Counted from the stretch's first letter, positions 47,162 through 56,101 are shown. The stretch: 64,000 nt of DNA from Clostridiales bacterium (GCA_017515465.1 JAFWFV010000021.1:21300-85299), one strand, 5' to 3'. Numbers and translations are program-made. Notes: generated by a model from the sequence alone, not told the origin.

Positions 47162-47680
47162 TCAATAGCCTTTCAGTTCAATCGATTCTACTAGAGCATT
47201 AGCCTCATCATAGCCTTTGTCCAGATTTGCATATATGTCACTAAGGGCTTGATGTGCTTCGTCAAGTTTGGAACTCATCTGTTCCGGATATTTTAAAAAT
47301 ACGGTATACAACTCGTTAATTGTTATCTTTTCTTCATCAAAATCCTTTAGGAGGAATGCAAAGGAACTCACAGAATTCATATCTGCAACTATCCTTCTGT
47401 ATCTGAAATCATAGTCTCCCTCAGCATTGTTATAAGATTCTATATCTGATATTACTATCTCAACACACTTCAAATATTGCATTCTATAGGTTTCCTGCAC
47501 CCTTCTCGATTCGTCAATATATAGAGCTACAAATACTGCCAGAGCAATCAAAGATATGACAAGAGCAATGATCGCCCTGATCATCTTCTTTTGCATGATG
47601 TATTCCTGTCCAATATCACGGTAAGTGTACTTGAACATCTCATCAACTTTATTTGTATTCTTCTTGTCCTTCTTTGCCAT
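47162..47680 (-). CDS. Small membrane protein of the SipW/ATPase unit
   Basis: A 172-residue protein. The basic Lys-rich start (MAKKDKKN) is followed by a membrane segment (about 34-54) and a helical extracytoplasmic part. No recognised family. ATG 47680 is preferred over the in-frame ATG 47716, because AGGAAGCAG lies before it; the start lies 32 bp inside the SipW gene, implying coupled translation. Confidence 0.65.
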   Translation of the reverse strand: MAKKDKKNTNKVDEMFKYTYRDIGQEYIMQKKMIRAIIALVISLIALAVFVALYIDESRRVQETYRMQYLKCVEIVISDIESYNNAEGDYDFRYRRIVADMNSVSSFAFLLKDFDEEKITINELYTVFLKYPEQMSSKLDEAHQALSDIYANLDKGYDEANALVESIELKGY

Positions 47681-48329
47681 CTGCTTCCTGTTCCTTCTTT
47701 TTCTTGTACTCTTCAATCGCTTCCTGTTTGATCCTCTCTATCTCTTTGTCCATATTATCAGTCTTGTCTGATCCAACTTCCTGCTTATATTCCTTCCACT
47801 GTTTAGCAAGTGTTTTAGTTTCATAGATAGACATCAACAATATTGGTATGATTACAAGAAACAATATCAATTTGCTCGAGTCCGCGAACGATGCGATCAT
47901 TCCGAAGAATCTTGCCTTATATAAGTATTTACCAAGCAGTCTCTCAGGCTTTACCGGGATACTATCCGGGATCTGATTAGCATCACCCTGTGTGATGAAA
48001 GACCCATCGTCATTCACTTTGATGATCCGGTGTGTAACAATCAGATCCTTTATCTCGTCAACTTCTGTGTAGTAAGTAATGATGTCGCCTTCTTTAAGTT
48101 CAGCAGGAGTCGTTTTCTGTACGATGATGTAATCTCCCGTAAAGATTGTCGGTTCCATAGATCCCGTTACTACCCTAAGTACGCTGTAGCCAAATACCGA
48201 TACTGCTTTGCCCTGCATGTTCATTATCATGACATATGCCGTAAAGGCTATGGCCGCCGCCAGAAACACAATGGACAGGATATCTTTAAGCTTTCCGCCC
48301 TTTTCTCCTGACTTAGTCAGTTTCTTCAT
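47649..48329 (-). CDS. SipW-type (ER-type) signal peptidase I, copy 1
   Basis: A 226-residue membrane protease with the Ser-His dyad of SipW-type enzymes: Ser57 in TGSMEPT and His100 in VTHRI, in place of the usual bacterial Ser-Lys. Membrane segments lie at about 16-37 and 148-167. A charged cytoplasmic tail follows (KQEAIEEYKKKKEQE). SipW matures TasA and TapA in Bacillus, and here TasA-like proteins are encoded on both sides. It overlaps the upstream coiled-coil gene by 4 bp. Confidence 0.9.
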   Translation of the reverse strand: MKKLTKSGEKGGKLKDILSIVFLAAAIAFTAYVMIMNMQGKAVSVFGYSVLRVVTGSMEPTIFTGDYIIVQKTTPAELKEGDIITYYTEVDEIKDLIVTHRIIKVNDDGSFITQGDANQIPDSIPVKPERLLGKYLYKARFFGMIASFADSSKLILFLVIIPILLMSIYETKTLAKQWKEYKQEVGSDKTDNMDKEIERIKQEAIEEYKKKKEQEADGKEGQEEYK

Positions 48330-50752
48330 TGCTTCTCACCCAGTGCCTGTCTGAATTCTCTTTCTTTTTCCTCCTTTGTCATTGCCTTAAGCTGTCTTCT
48401 TATACTCTCGATGATACCAACATGGTATTCCTTGTAAAGTGCCTTCATCTGCTTGTTGATAGCTGCCTGCTCAGCCTCTGTCCTCTTGGGCGGAGTATAC
48501 TGAGGCTTGGGCTTGTTCTTAGCTTCCTGACGCTTCTTGCGTCTGAACTTGATATCTGCGATATCTCTTCTGATCTGATACTTCGTATCCGTAGAGTACT
48601 TCCTGTAGAGGTATTCCATGGACTCTCTTGCTTCTTCGTCTTTCTTCTTCTGCTCTGCCTTGAGGGCACGTTCAGCCAGGATACGCTTGTAATCAGGATT
48701 ATCTGTATCCTTGGGTATGTATCCGAATACCAGGAACATCAGGCGCATGAATCCGCGCTCGAATGCATAGATGGGATTCTTGGAGTATTCCTTCCTGATA
48801 TCGTCGAAGGACTTGCTCTCGAAGTACTGGCGGTCCGCCTTGAGTCTCTGAGCACGTTCTTCTTCCTTGCGTTCCTTCTCTCTCCTCTGCTGCTCTATCT
48901 TCATCTTGGCAGCGATCTTACGGGGATCGTTATTACGCTCATATTCGCTCATTACGGCAGCTGCAACATCAACTGTCTCCTGATCGATCTCATGGCCTTC
49001 TTCAACGTGATCATCGAGTTCTTCGATGAGAGACTGTGTCTCATCCTCGGCAATAGCATCCGCTGCATGTTCGAAGTTTTCGGCGATAGCCTCTGCCTTG
49101 GCTTCATCAACCTTAACGGCCTCAGCTTCACGGGCTGCCTTGACTTCTTCCATTGCAGCAACAGCTTCGTCGATCTCAACACCGGTAACGTTGCCATATG
49201 CCCTCTGGGTATCTTCAACAAGCTTCTTTTTATCGTAGATAACAGTATCGAGACCCTCTGCATCGCCCATAGTTGAACGGACCATGGACTTCTGCTCTGC
49301 GATCCTCTGTTTTTCTTCTGCAATACGCCTCTGTTCCTCGGCTATGCGGCGTTCTTCCTCGATCTTTGCCTGGCGCTCCGCCTCGATCCTGGCACGCTCT
49401 CTTTCTTCTGCTTCGAGCTCTGCCTTTCTCTTCTCCAGCATTTCCTGAACACGCTTGGCCTCGGCTTCCTTTTCAGCCCTGATCCTCTCGCGTTCAGCAC
49501 GCTTCTCTTCCTCTATGCGGCGCTTCTCCTCGAGTCGCGCTTCCCTCTCCTGTCTGAGACGTTCCTTCTCTTCTGCAGCAGCCTGCAGTGCCTGACGCTC
49601 AGCCTCTTTCTCGGCATAATAAGCACGCTCGATCTCGATGGCTTTCTCGATCTGCCCGAATATGTCATCAGAGTTCTCAGGTATCTTCTTAACATACATC
49701 CTGGGAGCATCTTCTGATACGAAACCGGCTACCGCATCGGCATGGATATCGTAGTCTCCCGTCAGGAGCTCTCTGCCGTATTTCTTTACGACCTTGGGAG
49801 CTACCGGCTTCAGTTTCTTCTTGCCGATGGAGATCAGGTTCTCGTCACCGTCAGTATATGACCTGAACAACAGGATATTAAGTGCAATGGTCCCGTAGAA
49901 ATCGTTGATATATGCGTCCTCAGGCTTTAATGCAGTGTCCTCGATATTGATCTCATAACCTGCGCTCTCATAGCTCAGGATGTACTGCCAGAGCGTGAGA
50001 CACGCCCTCAGATCAACGTTCTGCATGATCGCATTAGTACGCATGATAGGCGGACGGACATAGTTGTTGCCCAGCGTCGTGCAAAGCTCAGAGCCCTTAT
50101 ACCCCTCTATCATCTTCTTGAGTTTTTCAACACGCTGCCAGATGGTATATCCCTGATCATTGGTCTGTTCCAGGCTCTTCTTGGTATCTATTGAAAGCTT
50201 TATCGCTATGGAATTGCCGAGCGAGTCCTTGATGTCGGTATCGAAGTCAAGGGTATATACTTCCTCATCATTCGCTACCTGGGAAAGCTTATCGTAACGG
50301 GAGATAATAAACCCGTACAATCTGTCTATAAGTGTGTTGACGAATCTGTTCTCGTAGGTCTCCAGGCTCTCTTCCTTACGGACGTTGAGGACCTTGGACG
50401 GGGTGATCTTGCCCGTTACCGGATCATATTCCTGGATCAGGTCCGTGTGCTGTGCCAGGTGCTTTACCGACTCAACCGTTATCTTACGCGACAGGGCAAT
50501 TGGAACGATCTCTTCTTCATCGATGATCGTCCTGCTGGGGTTTCTTACGATGTTGTCAACGTGTATGATGGCATTTTCTATGGCCTCGACCCATGAGATG
50601 TCGATGACCTTTTCCATCAGCTTACGGTTCAGGGAGATGTTGCCCTTGGAACTCCCGACAAGCCGATTCATGACGTCAAAAAGATCGTCACTCTCGAGGA
50701 AATCCATGGAATCTCTGAATTCCTTATAAAACTTGTCGTAATTCTCGTTCAA
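48326..50752 (-). CDS. Large coiled-coil protein with possible DUF2357/McrC-like core
   Basis: An 808-residue cytoplasmic protein. Residues about 1-360 form a globular part with ESLETYENRFVNTLIDRL, a segment that resembles the ENRF core of DUF2357, a partner of McrB-like ATPases; I hold this loosely. Residues about 370-680 are a long Glu/Arg/Lys coiled coil, and the rest is helical and basic. No PD-(D/E)XK nuclease motif is evident. It follows the AAA gene by 28 bp, as McrC follows McrB. The start is uncertain: TTG 50752 lacks a clear Shine-Dalgarno site, and ATG 50707 (residue 16) is the alternative. Confidence 0.7.
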   Translation of the reverse strand: MNENYDKFYKEFRDSMDFLESDDLFDVMNRLVGSSKGNISLNRKLMEKVIDISWVEAIENAIIHVDNIVRNPSRTIIDEEEIVPIALSRKITVESVKHLAQHTDLIQEYDPVTGKITPSKVLNVRKEESLETYENRFVNTLIDRLYGFIISRYDKLSQVANDEEVYTLDFDTDIKDSLGNSIAIKLSIDTKKSLEQTNDQGYTIWQRVEKLKKMIEGYKGSELCTTLGNNYVRPPIMRTNAIMQNVDLRACLTLWQYILSYESAGYEINIEDTALKPEDAYINDFYGTIALNILLFRSYTDGDENLISIGKKKLKPVAPKVVKKYGRELLTGDYDIHADAVAGFVSEDAPRMYVKKIPENSDDIFGQIEKAIEIERAYYAEKEAERQALQAAAEEKERLRQEREARLEEKRRIEEEKRAERERIRAEKEAEAKRVQEMLEKRKAELEAEERERARIEAERQAKIEEERRIAEEQRRIAEEKQRIAEQKSMVRSTMGDAEGLDTVIYDKKKLVEDTQRAYGNVTGVEIDEAVAAMEEVKAAREAEAVKVDEAKAEAIAENFEHAADAIAEDETQSLIEELDDHVEEGHEIDQETVDVAAAVMSEYERNNDPRKIAAKMKIEQQRREKERKEEERAQRLKADRQYFESKSFDDIRKEYSKNPIYAFERGFMRLMFLVFGYIPKDTDNPDYKRILAERALKAEQKKKDEEARESMEYLYRKYSTDTKYQIRRDIADIKFRRKKRQEAKNKPKPQYTPPKRTEAEQAAINKQMKALYKEYHVGIIESIRRQLKAMTKEEKEREFRQALGEKQ

Positions 50753-50780
50753 ATCAAATAGTTAATGAAGATCAAGCCTA

Positions 50781-52364
50781 TCAGAACAGCTTCTGCAGCC
50801 TCTCCAGATATGCTATTGACTCGTTCATCTTGCCCTTTCCAAAAGATTTGTTGATATAGTTGCAAAGCTCCTTGAGTTCATCTCTGAGCATTGCGAGGTT
50901 CAATGATTCAAACTTTCTGAAGATCTTGGTTGCCAGAACGTAATCGATGCCGTCCAGTTCTTCACCGCCACAAGCAACATATACGGGAACAAACAATCCC
51001 ATCTGCTTGATGATACGGTTACCGAATGCAACACGGAGTTTCTCGATAACCCACAGGTCGAGCTGCTGGATCTTTTTCAGGTTCTCCTGCGAGATAGGAT
51101 ACTTGTCGTATGCTTCCTCGAACAGAGCATTAAGATGTGAATAAGAGATCTTAATGGGAGGCGTATCAGGGGCATCGAATGCTACACCCTTGGCATCGAG
51201 ATTGATGGGCTGGGCACGGTCGTAAACCTTATCAGAGATGGCATATGTGGAATCGTCGTTGTTAGCCGTTCCGACATACCAGATGTTCTGAGGGATACGG
51301 AGCTTGCCGTGTTCGAGCTTGACAGGGTCAGTACTCCATACGCTGGGCACGAGATCAAGCTGCCATTCCTCAGCGTTAGGCATTTCAAGAATGGAGAGCA
51401 TCTCAGCGAAATAGTACTCGATACGGGCGATGTTCATCTCGTCGAGGAGGATGATGTTAACATCGTCGTTATATCCTGATGAATATATCCTTCTCAATAC
51501 TTCAGTCTCGTTAAAGTTCTTCGTAAACTCATTGAAGTATCCGAAGAGTTCAGTCCTGTCACGCCATGAAGGCTGTACTGAAGCAATGGTGGAATCCACA
51601 TCCAGGAACTTACCGAATGAGTAAGGAAGTGACGTCTTACCTGTACCGGAGATACCCTGAAGGATAATGAGCTTTGTAGATGCCATGCCGGCTACGAAAA
51701 GCCTTATGATCTTAGGTTCATAATACAGATGCATCCTGGAGCAGGCAAAGTTCCTGAACCTGTCGCAGAATTCCTCCAATGTAACCTCGTTATCGTACTC
51801 GGGAGGTGTGTATGTGCTGTAGAAGCTGTCAACCTCAAAGAGTTTGTTAAACCTGCGCTCGGTCGTAATGATGACACCATCACCGAGATTCTCAGCTGCT
51901 TCGCCCTCACCGCCTTCACCTGAGGCAATACCGGATGGATTAAATCCGAGACCTGTCATACCAACGGCAGGAGCACCTGTTCCCATACCCATCTGGGCAA
52001 CCTTCATGGCCATGATCTCGTCCTTCTCCTTGGCCATCTTCATGACTCTCTGCTGGAGGACTGATATTTCTTCTAATAGATCTTCATTACTAACTATAGA
52101 GTGCCTGAACCTGATATATTTACGGATCGCCATGATGATCAGGAATATGATGAGTACCCAGATTGCAGCAACAATGATGATGGACAGAACGGCAAGTATC
52201 CATCCCAATGCTCCAAAGCTGGGAGAATACTCCTTGAACTGCTCTATGTAGTTCGGAATGTTAAAGATCTGCACAAAGCCTCTGCCGATACCACCGAATA
52301 TGGTACCGAACCCGTTCAGCATCTCAGAGATAAATGCAAAAAACCAACTCAAAAATGCACTCAT
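50781..52364 (-). CDS. Membrane-anchored AAA+ ATPase, McrB/AAA_5 type
   Basis: A 527-residue protein. An amphipathic start (about 1-30) and a membrane helix (about 52-80) are followed by a Gly-rich linker (125-165) and the AAA+ domain. Walker A is GISGTGKTS (237-245), Walker B ILLDEMN (305-311), followed by IARIEYYFAEMLSILE, typical of McrB-like and MoxR-like AAA_5 ATPases. Membrane anchoring is unlike restriction McrB. Placed between two SipW-type peptidases and TasA-like subunits, it may drive or gate surface assembly; this is inference. Confidence 0.85.
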   Translation of the reverse strand: MSAFLSWFFAFISEMLNGFGTIFGGIGRGFVQIFNIPNYIEQFKEYSPSFGALGWILAVLSIIIVAAIWVLIIFLIIMAIRKYIRFRHSIVSNEDLLEEISVLQQRVMKMAKEKDEIMAMKVAQMGMGTGAPAVGMTGLGFNPSGIASGEGGEGEAAENLGDGVIITTERRFNKLFEVDSFYSTYTPPEYDNEVTLEEFCDRFRNFACSRMHLYYEPKIIRLFVAGMASTKLIILQGISGTGKTSLPYSFGKFLDVDSTIASVQPSWRDRTELFGYFNEFTKNFNETEVLRRIYSSGYNDDVNIILLDEMNIARIEYYFAEMLSILEMPNAEEWQLDLVPSVWSTDPVKLEHGKLRIPQNIWYVGTANNDDSTYAISDKVYDRAQPINLDAKGVAFDAPDTPPIKISYSHLNALFEEAYDKYPISQENLKKIQQLDLWVIEKLRVAFGNRIIKQMGLFVPVYVACGGEELDGIDYVLATKIFRKFESLNLAMLRDELKELCNYINKSFGKGKMNESIAYLERLQKLF

Positions 52365-52379
52365 ATAATTAATCCTTTA

Positions 52380-53057
52380 TTAATCTTCCTTATTACCGTC
52401 CCCGGTAACATCTTCTTTGACTTCCTCGGAAGGAGCCTCTTCACCCTTCTCTTTTGCCAGATATTCCTCGATAGCCTTACGCTTGATCTCTTCTTCGTCT
52501 TCCTTGCTGATCTTAGTCTTCTTGGATTCAACAAGAGCAACAATAAACTTGTAGAGCTCGAACAGGAAGAACAGTGCCATAGGGATAACGATGCAGATAA
52601 AGAATCCTGTTCTGGATCTCAGAAAGTCAAGAACATTACCCATACCAGCAAATTTTACATTATTCCAGCGTCCAACAATGTCAGATGCATACGCAGGTTC
52701 AACGTCCTGAACGGGGTTGTTATCGCCCTTAGTAATAAAGCTTCTCGTGTTATCAAACTCATTGACCTGAGTAACCCTGTGGGTATTTCTTACTCTCTGT
52801 CCCTGAATAATCGTGTAGTATGTGATTACGTCATCAACCTTGATATCGTAGAGATCGACCTCTTTGATAAAGATGAGGTCACCCTTGTTGAATGTGGGAG
52901 CCATTGAATCTGATTCTACAGACATTGGCATAATGCCAAACAGGTTTGGAATGCCATTGTTTCTCTCTGACGTAAATACAAGCAGGGTAATGATAAATGC
53001 CACTATCAGGACGATCCATGCAAGCACGTCTACTACGATCTTCAAAACTTTCTTCAT
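52380..53057 (-). CDS. SipW-type signal peptidase I, copy 2
   Basis: A 225-residue membrane protease with Ser51 in ESDSMAPT and His93 in NTHRV, the SipW-type dyad. Membrane segments lie at about 8-28 and 151-171. The cytoplasmic tail (KRKAIEEYLAKEKGEE) resembles that of copy 1. GAGGAAGAAG precedes the ATG. Two such enzymes in one unit suggest separate substrates, for instance the TasA-like proteins and the giant protein. Confidence 0.9.
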   Translation of the reverse strand: MKKVLKIVVDVLAWIVLIVAFIITLLVFTSERNNGIPNLFGIMPMSVESDSMAPTFNKGDLIFIKEVDLYDIKVDDVITYYTIIQGQRVRNTHRVTQVNEFDNTRSFITKGDNNPVQDVEPAYASDIVGRWNNVKFAGMGNVLDFLRSRTGFFICIVIPMALFFLFELYKFIVALVESKKTKISKEDEEEIKRKAIEEYLAKEKGEEAPSEEVKEDVTGDGNKED

Positions 53058-53081
53058 AACTTCTTCCTCTCGAGCTTTTTT

Positions 53082-53807
53082 TTACGTGGACTCTACTATC
53101 TTAAAGTCCATACTAAACTTAATAGTTCCACCTATAATATCATCAATGCACTCGGGGTCATTTCCCTCGAGCCATATGACTACTGTGTATTTGTCCTTGG
53201 ATCTAGGACTGAAGTCTTCGTTTCTCTCCCTCATAACAAGTGAAGATGACAGGAATTCGCTGTCACAGTCACTTTCCATTCCGGTTCCATTCGTCTTTGT
53301 CTTACCGTAAACGGTCTTCTCACCATTTTTAAACACTGCTACTCTGATGGCTTCATCTACACCCTTAGTAACATTCTCTATATAAAGATTGGAATCATAA
53401 GAAACTGTATCGTCCCCGGCATTGATGAGATAGAAAGTATATGCGATGTAGTTCTTTCCATTATGGGCACCATTGATCATGTCAATATTCTCCGGCAGAT
53501 CCTGACCACTGATATTTGTCATGTCATACTGCATATCAGCGCGGAGAACAGAGATCGTGTGATCGAAATCAGGAGTCTCAGAGAGGGACAAACCCTGATT
53601 GACCATATCGTACTTATCTACTCTGACGGTGAAACTACCGAACTTGTCGTAGAAATAGGCGATAAGATAACCTAGTGCTACGATAGCCACAAGGATAGCA
53701 ACAAGCAGCCACAGAAGCCTTGTCATGAATACATGCTTCTTGACTTCCTTAGCCGTTCTTCTCAACCCGGCAATATCTTTTACCTTATTGTCCTTCTTGT
53801 CAGCCAA
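53082..53807 (-). CDS. Membrane-anchored TasA-like protein (C)
   Basis: A 241-residue protein with a cytoplasmic start (to about 27), one membrane segment (about 28-52) and a beta-sandwich domain. YTFYLINAGDDTVSYDSNLYI, AIRVAVFKNGEKTVYG and KYTVVIWLEGNDPECIDD are recurrent in clostridial TasA-like proteins. The WLEGxD segment is shared with the protein at 54905. Start is TTG with TAGGAG upstream. It has no typical AWFT cleavage motif, so it may remain anchored. Confidence 0.7.
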   Translation of the reverse strand: MADKKDNKVKDIAGLRRTAKEVKKHVFMTRLLWLLVAILVAIVALGYLIAYFYDKFGSFTVRVDKYDMVNQGLSLSETPDFDHTISVLRADMQYDMTNISGQDLPENIDMINGAHNGKNYIAYTFYLINAGDDTVSYDSNLYIENVTKGVDEAIRVAVFKNGEKTVYGKTKTNGTGMESDCDSEFLSSSLVMRERNEDFSPRSKDKYTVVIWLEGNDPECIDDIIGGTIKFSMDFKIVEST

Positions 53808-53818
53808 TTTATTATCTC

Positions 53819-54616
53819 CTATCCGTTTCTCTTCCTGACATATCTCTCAAGAGTATATTTGCCAGCCAGATTTCCGGCTACGTATCTGCAGTTAGCTTCG
53901 AACAGAGCCTCGGCCTGCTCGGCGTTATTGACTCCGTCACAGATCGCATCAGCTCCGAGACCTGAGATGAATTCCACAAGGGAATGAACAGCGGCGTTAC
54001 CACGTTCATTCTTACCTATGTAAGACGTTATCTCACGGCTCAGCATTACGTAATCAACAGGAAACTCTGATAACTTGATCATGGGGGAGTCGCTTCCTCC
54101 GAATCCGGTAAGCAGGAAATGGAATCCCCTGTTACGCAGATTGTTGATGATCGTTGCATGCTTCGAACCACCCTCTGTAAGTATCTTAGATGACAGTTCG
54201 AAACAGATCCTGTTAGTATCTGTGCCGAAATCTTCGACATAATTGATCAGTCTGGACTCCGCGCCTCTCTCAACGAGAAAAGCAGGAGGCATATATACCG
54301 AGACCCATTTGCAGAGGAAATCCCTCTCTTTGAACTTTTTCTCAGCTTCCAGAACCTGAAGGAGTTCAAGTTCAAAAAGCGAGAGACACTGCTTGGACAG
54401 TTCCGCTACATCGCGGAAGTTCTCCGGCATCAGGACTCCCAGTCCGGGAGTATTGAGTCTCGTCTTCGACTGGAAGAAAGCGATGCTGCCTGACTCGATC
54501 TCTCTAATACCTCTGTAGAATATCTCAACAGCACGGTTGCCGCCGACATCAGTCTGCTGGCTCTCACCACTCTCCTGAGATATCTCATCGTCATAGTTCA
54601 GAACGTTATCAGCCAA
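53819..54616 (-). CDS. Degenerate EAL-domain protein
   Basis: A 265-residue cytoplasmic protein with an EAL (c-di-GMP phosphodiesterase) fold. Catalytic positions look changed: the ExL motif is not recognisable, DDFG is TGFG, the later Lys site reads VMLSREI, and the AEGVE motif reads CDGVN. It is probably not a phosphodiesterase, but could bind c-di-GMP or a protein partner and regulate the locus. It is the first gene of the unit. Start is TTG 54616 with CAGGAG 7 nt upstream. Confidence 0.78.
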   Translation of the reverse strand: MADNVLNYDDEISQESGESQQTDVGGNRAVEIFYRGIREIESGSIAFFQSKTRLNTPGLGVLMPENFRDVAELSKQCLSLFELELLQVLEAEKKFKERDFLCKWVSVYMPPAFLVERGAESRLINYVEDFGTDTNRICFELSSKILTEGGSKHATIINNLRNRGFHFLLTGFGGSDSPMIKLSEFPVDYVMLSREITSYIGKNERGNAAVHSLVEFISGLGADAICDGVNNAEQAEALFEANCRYVAGNLAGKYTLERYVRKRNG

Positions 54617-54657
54617 TTCGATTCTCCTGTAATAATCATGTCGAATTTTCTTGTTTT

Positions 54658-54686
54658 ATTATACATTAAGCAAATTTCATTAACAA
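54658..54686 (-). promoter_or_regulatory. Promoter of the EAL/SipW/ATPase unit
   Basis: Minus strand TTGTTA (54686-54681), 17-bp spacer, TATAAT (54663-54658), 41 bp before the TTG start. Hexamers and spacer length equal those of the giant-unit promoter at 46714-46742. Confidence 0.75.
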
Positions 54687-54776
54687 CAAGGCGAACCAAA
54701 CGCTAATAATTTGGAAATACCACGGAAATATTTATGAACCAAATGTAAACAAAATCATAACAACTACTCCATCTTT

Positions 54777-54805
54777 TTGACACATTTTGATCTGTGTGCT
54801 AATAT
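54777..54805 (+). promoter_or_regulatory. Strong sigma-A promoter of the SipW-cognate protein gene
   Basis: TTGACA (54777-54782), exact 17-bp spacer, TAATAT (54800-54805). The leader of about 90 nt ends in AAAGGAG before ATG 54905. High expression is expected. Confidence 0.85.
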
Positions 54806-54904
54806 ACAGGCAGTTACATATCGAACATAAGCCTTTGCTGTTTTATACAAACCGGATTTAGTCGGATCCGCAACAGCCTAAGAATTATGGAAAAGGAGAG
54901 AATT

Positions 54905-56062
54905 ATGAAACAGACAAAATTCACAGCTAGAAAGCGAATCATGGCCTCCGCTTCTATGCTTGTTGTTTCGGCCGTGATGCTCTCAAGCGCAACATACGCT
55001 TGGTTCACAATGAGTAGAGAAGTTGAGGTTCAGAACATTCAGTTGACAGCAACAGTACCTGATGATATGCAGATCTCAATAGGTCAGATTGGTTCTACTG
55101 CCTCCACAGCATCAACAAGCGAGGATTATTCACTTGCAACGAACACTGGTATCCTTGTTAATACTTCCGGTGTAGTTACAGCTCCTCGTAATAATGAGGC
55201 GAATGATGCACTTGATTGGTCTAATACTGTTGACATCTCAAAGTATTATCAGTTCGGTCGTCTTATTCCTGCATCATCAACAAACGGCGTGAATGTGTTC
55301 TTTACACCTGATTCAGCTGGAGTTGGTAAGACACTCAAGAATAACGCCGCATTCTATCAGGCAGCTGCAGGAGCAACAGCTTATGAGTGGGCATCCGCTA
55401 CAAGCACTTTCGCAGCTAACGGTGGTGGTGATTCTGCAATGGCAACCGCTCATATCGACAGTACTTCCGGTGGAAATGACACTTGGACTACAACTACTTA
55501 CGCCAAGTCTACTTCTTGGACAGAAACCAATGACGACGGTTACTATGTAGATATCCCTGTATGGCTCAGAACATCAAGCGCAGAAAGTCTTAACGTGTAT
55601 GTTTCCGGATTTGTTACAGATAAGACCGCTGATTTGGAAGACGGTGATGATCTGTATCAGGCAGTAAGAGTTGCAATCTTGACCGATGCTGGTGCAGCAG
55701 ATCAGGGTTGTCTCACTCTCGCAGATGGTGGTACTACACTTGCTTCAACAGGTCATTATCCTGCACACAACGATGACGCTAACATCCTCGATTCAGATAA
55801 CTATAATACAAGAACAGGTGTTTCTTCTGGAATTAATGCTGTTTCTGCAACAACCCCTGCTTGGACAACAATCACTCAGAACAATGCAACAAATGCAGTA
55901 GCAACACTTAACGCAGGTACTGGTACAGCTTATGGTGATGCAACCAAGCTCATCATCAGAGTATGGCTCGAGGGTGAAGACGGTAACTGCTGGAATGACA
56001 ATGCAGGTCAGGATTGGAACATCTGCCTCAAGTTTATGAAGGATGCGCTCCCTGCAACATAA
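54905..56062 (+). CDS. SipW-cognate TasA-like major surface protein
   Basis: A 385-residue secreted protein. The signal peptide (1-32) ends in SATYAWFTMSREVEVQ, the classic SipW-cognate motif. The mature part is acidic and rich in Ala, Ser, Thr, Asp and Asn, with few basic residues, and ends near IIRVWLEGEDGNCWND, shared with the TasA-like protein at 53082. A strong promoter, strong ribosome site (ATG 54905; an in-frame ATG lies 18 bp upstream) and terminator mark it as a highly expressed single gene. It is the best candidate for the main fibre or matrix subunit of the locus. Confidence 0.82.
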   Translation: MKQTKFTARKRIMASASMLVVSAVMLSSATYAWFTMSREVEVQNIQLTATVPDDMQISIGQIGSTASTASTSEDYSLATNTGILVNTSGVVTAPRNNEANDALDWSNTVDISKYYQFGRLIPASSTNGVNVFFTPDSAGVGKTLKNNAAFYQAAAGATAYEWASATSTFAANGGGDSAMATAHIDSTSGGNDTWTTTTYAKSTSWTETNDDGYYVDIPVWLRTSSAESLNVYVSGFVTDKTADLEDGDDLYQAVRVAILTDAGAADQGCLTLADGGTTLASTGHYPAHNDDANILDSDNYNTRTGVSSGINAVSATTPAWTTITQNNATNAVATLNAGTGTAYGDATKLIIRVWLEGEDGNCWNDNAGQDWNICLKFMKDALPAT

Positions 56063-56101
56063 ATGTCAAATAGTTACTACTATTAAAACACAACAAACAG
56101 A

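Noticed and set aside
48329..49276. 315-residue plus-strand ORF opposite the coiled-coil protein
   Set aside because: Its Leu/Cys/Phe-rich sequence is the mirror of Glu/Lys/Arg codons on the coding strand.
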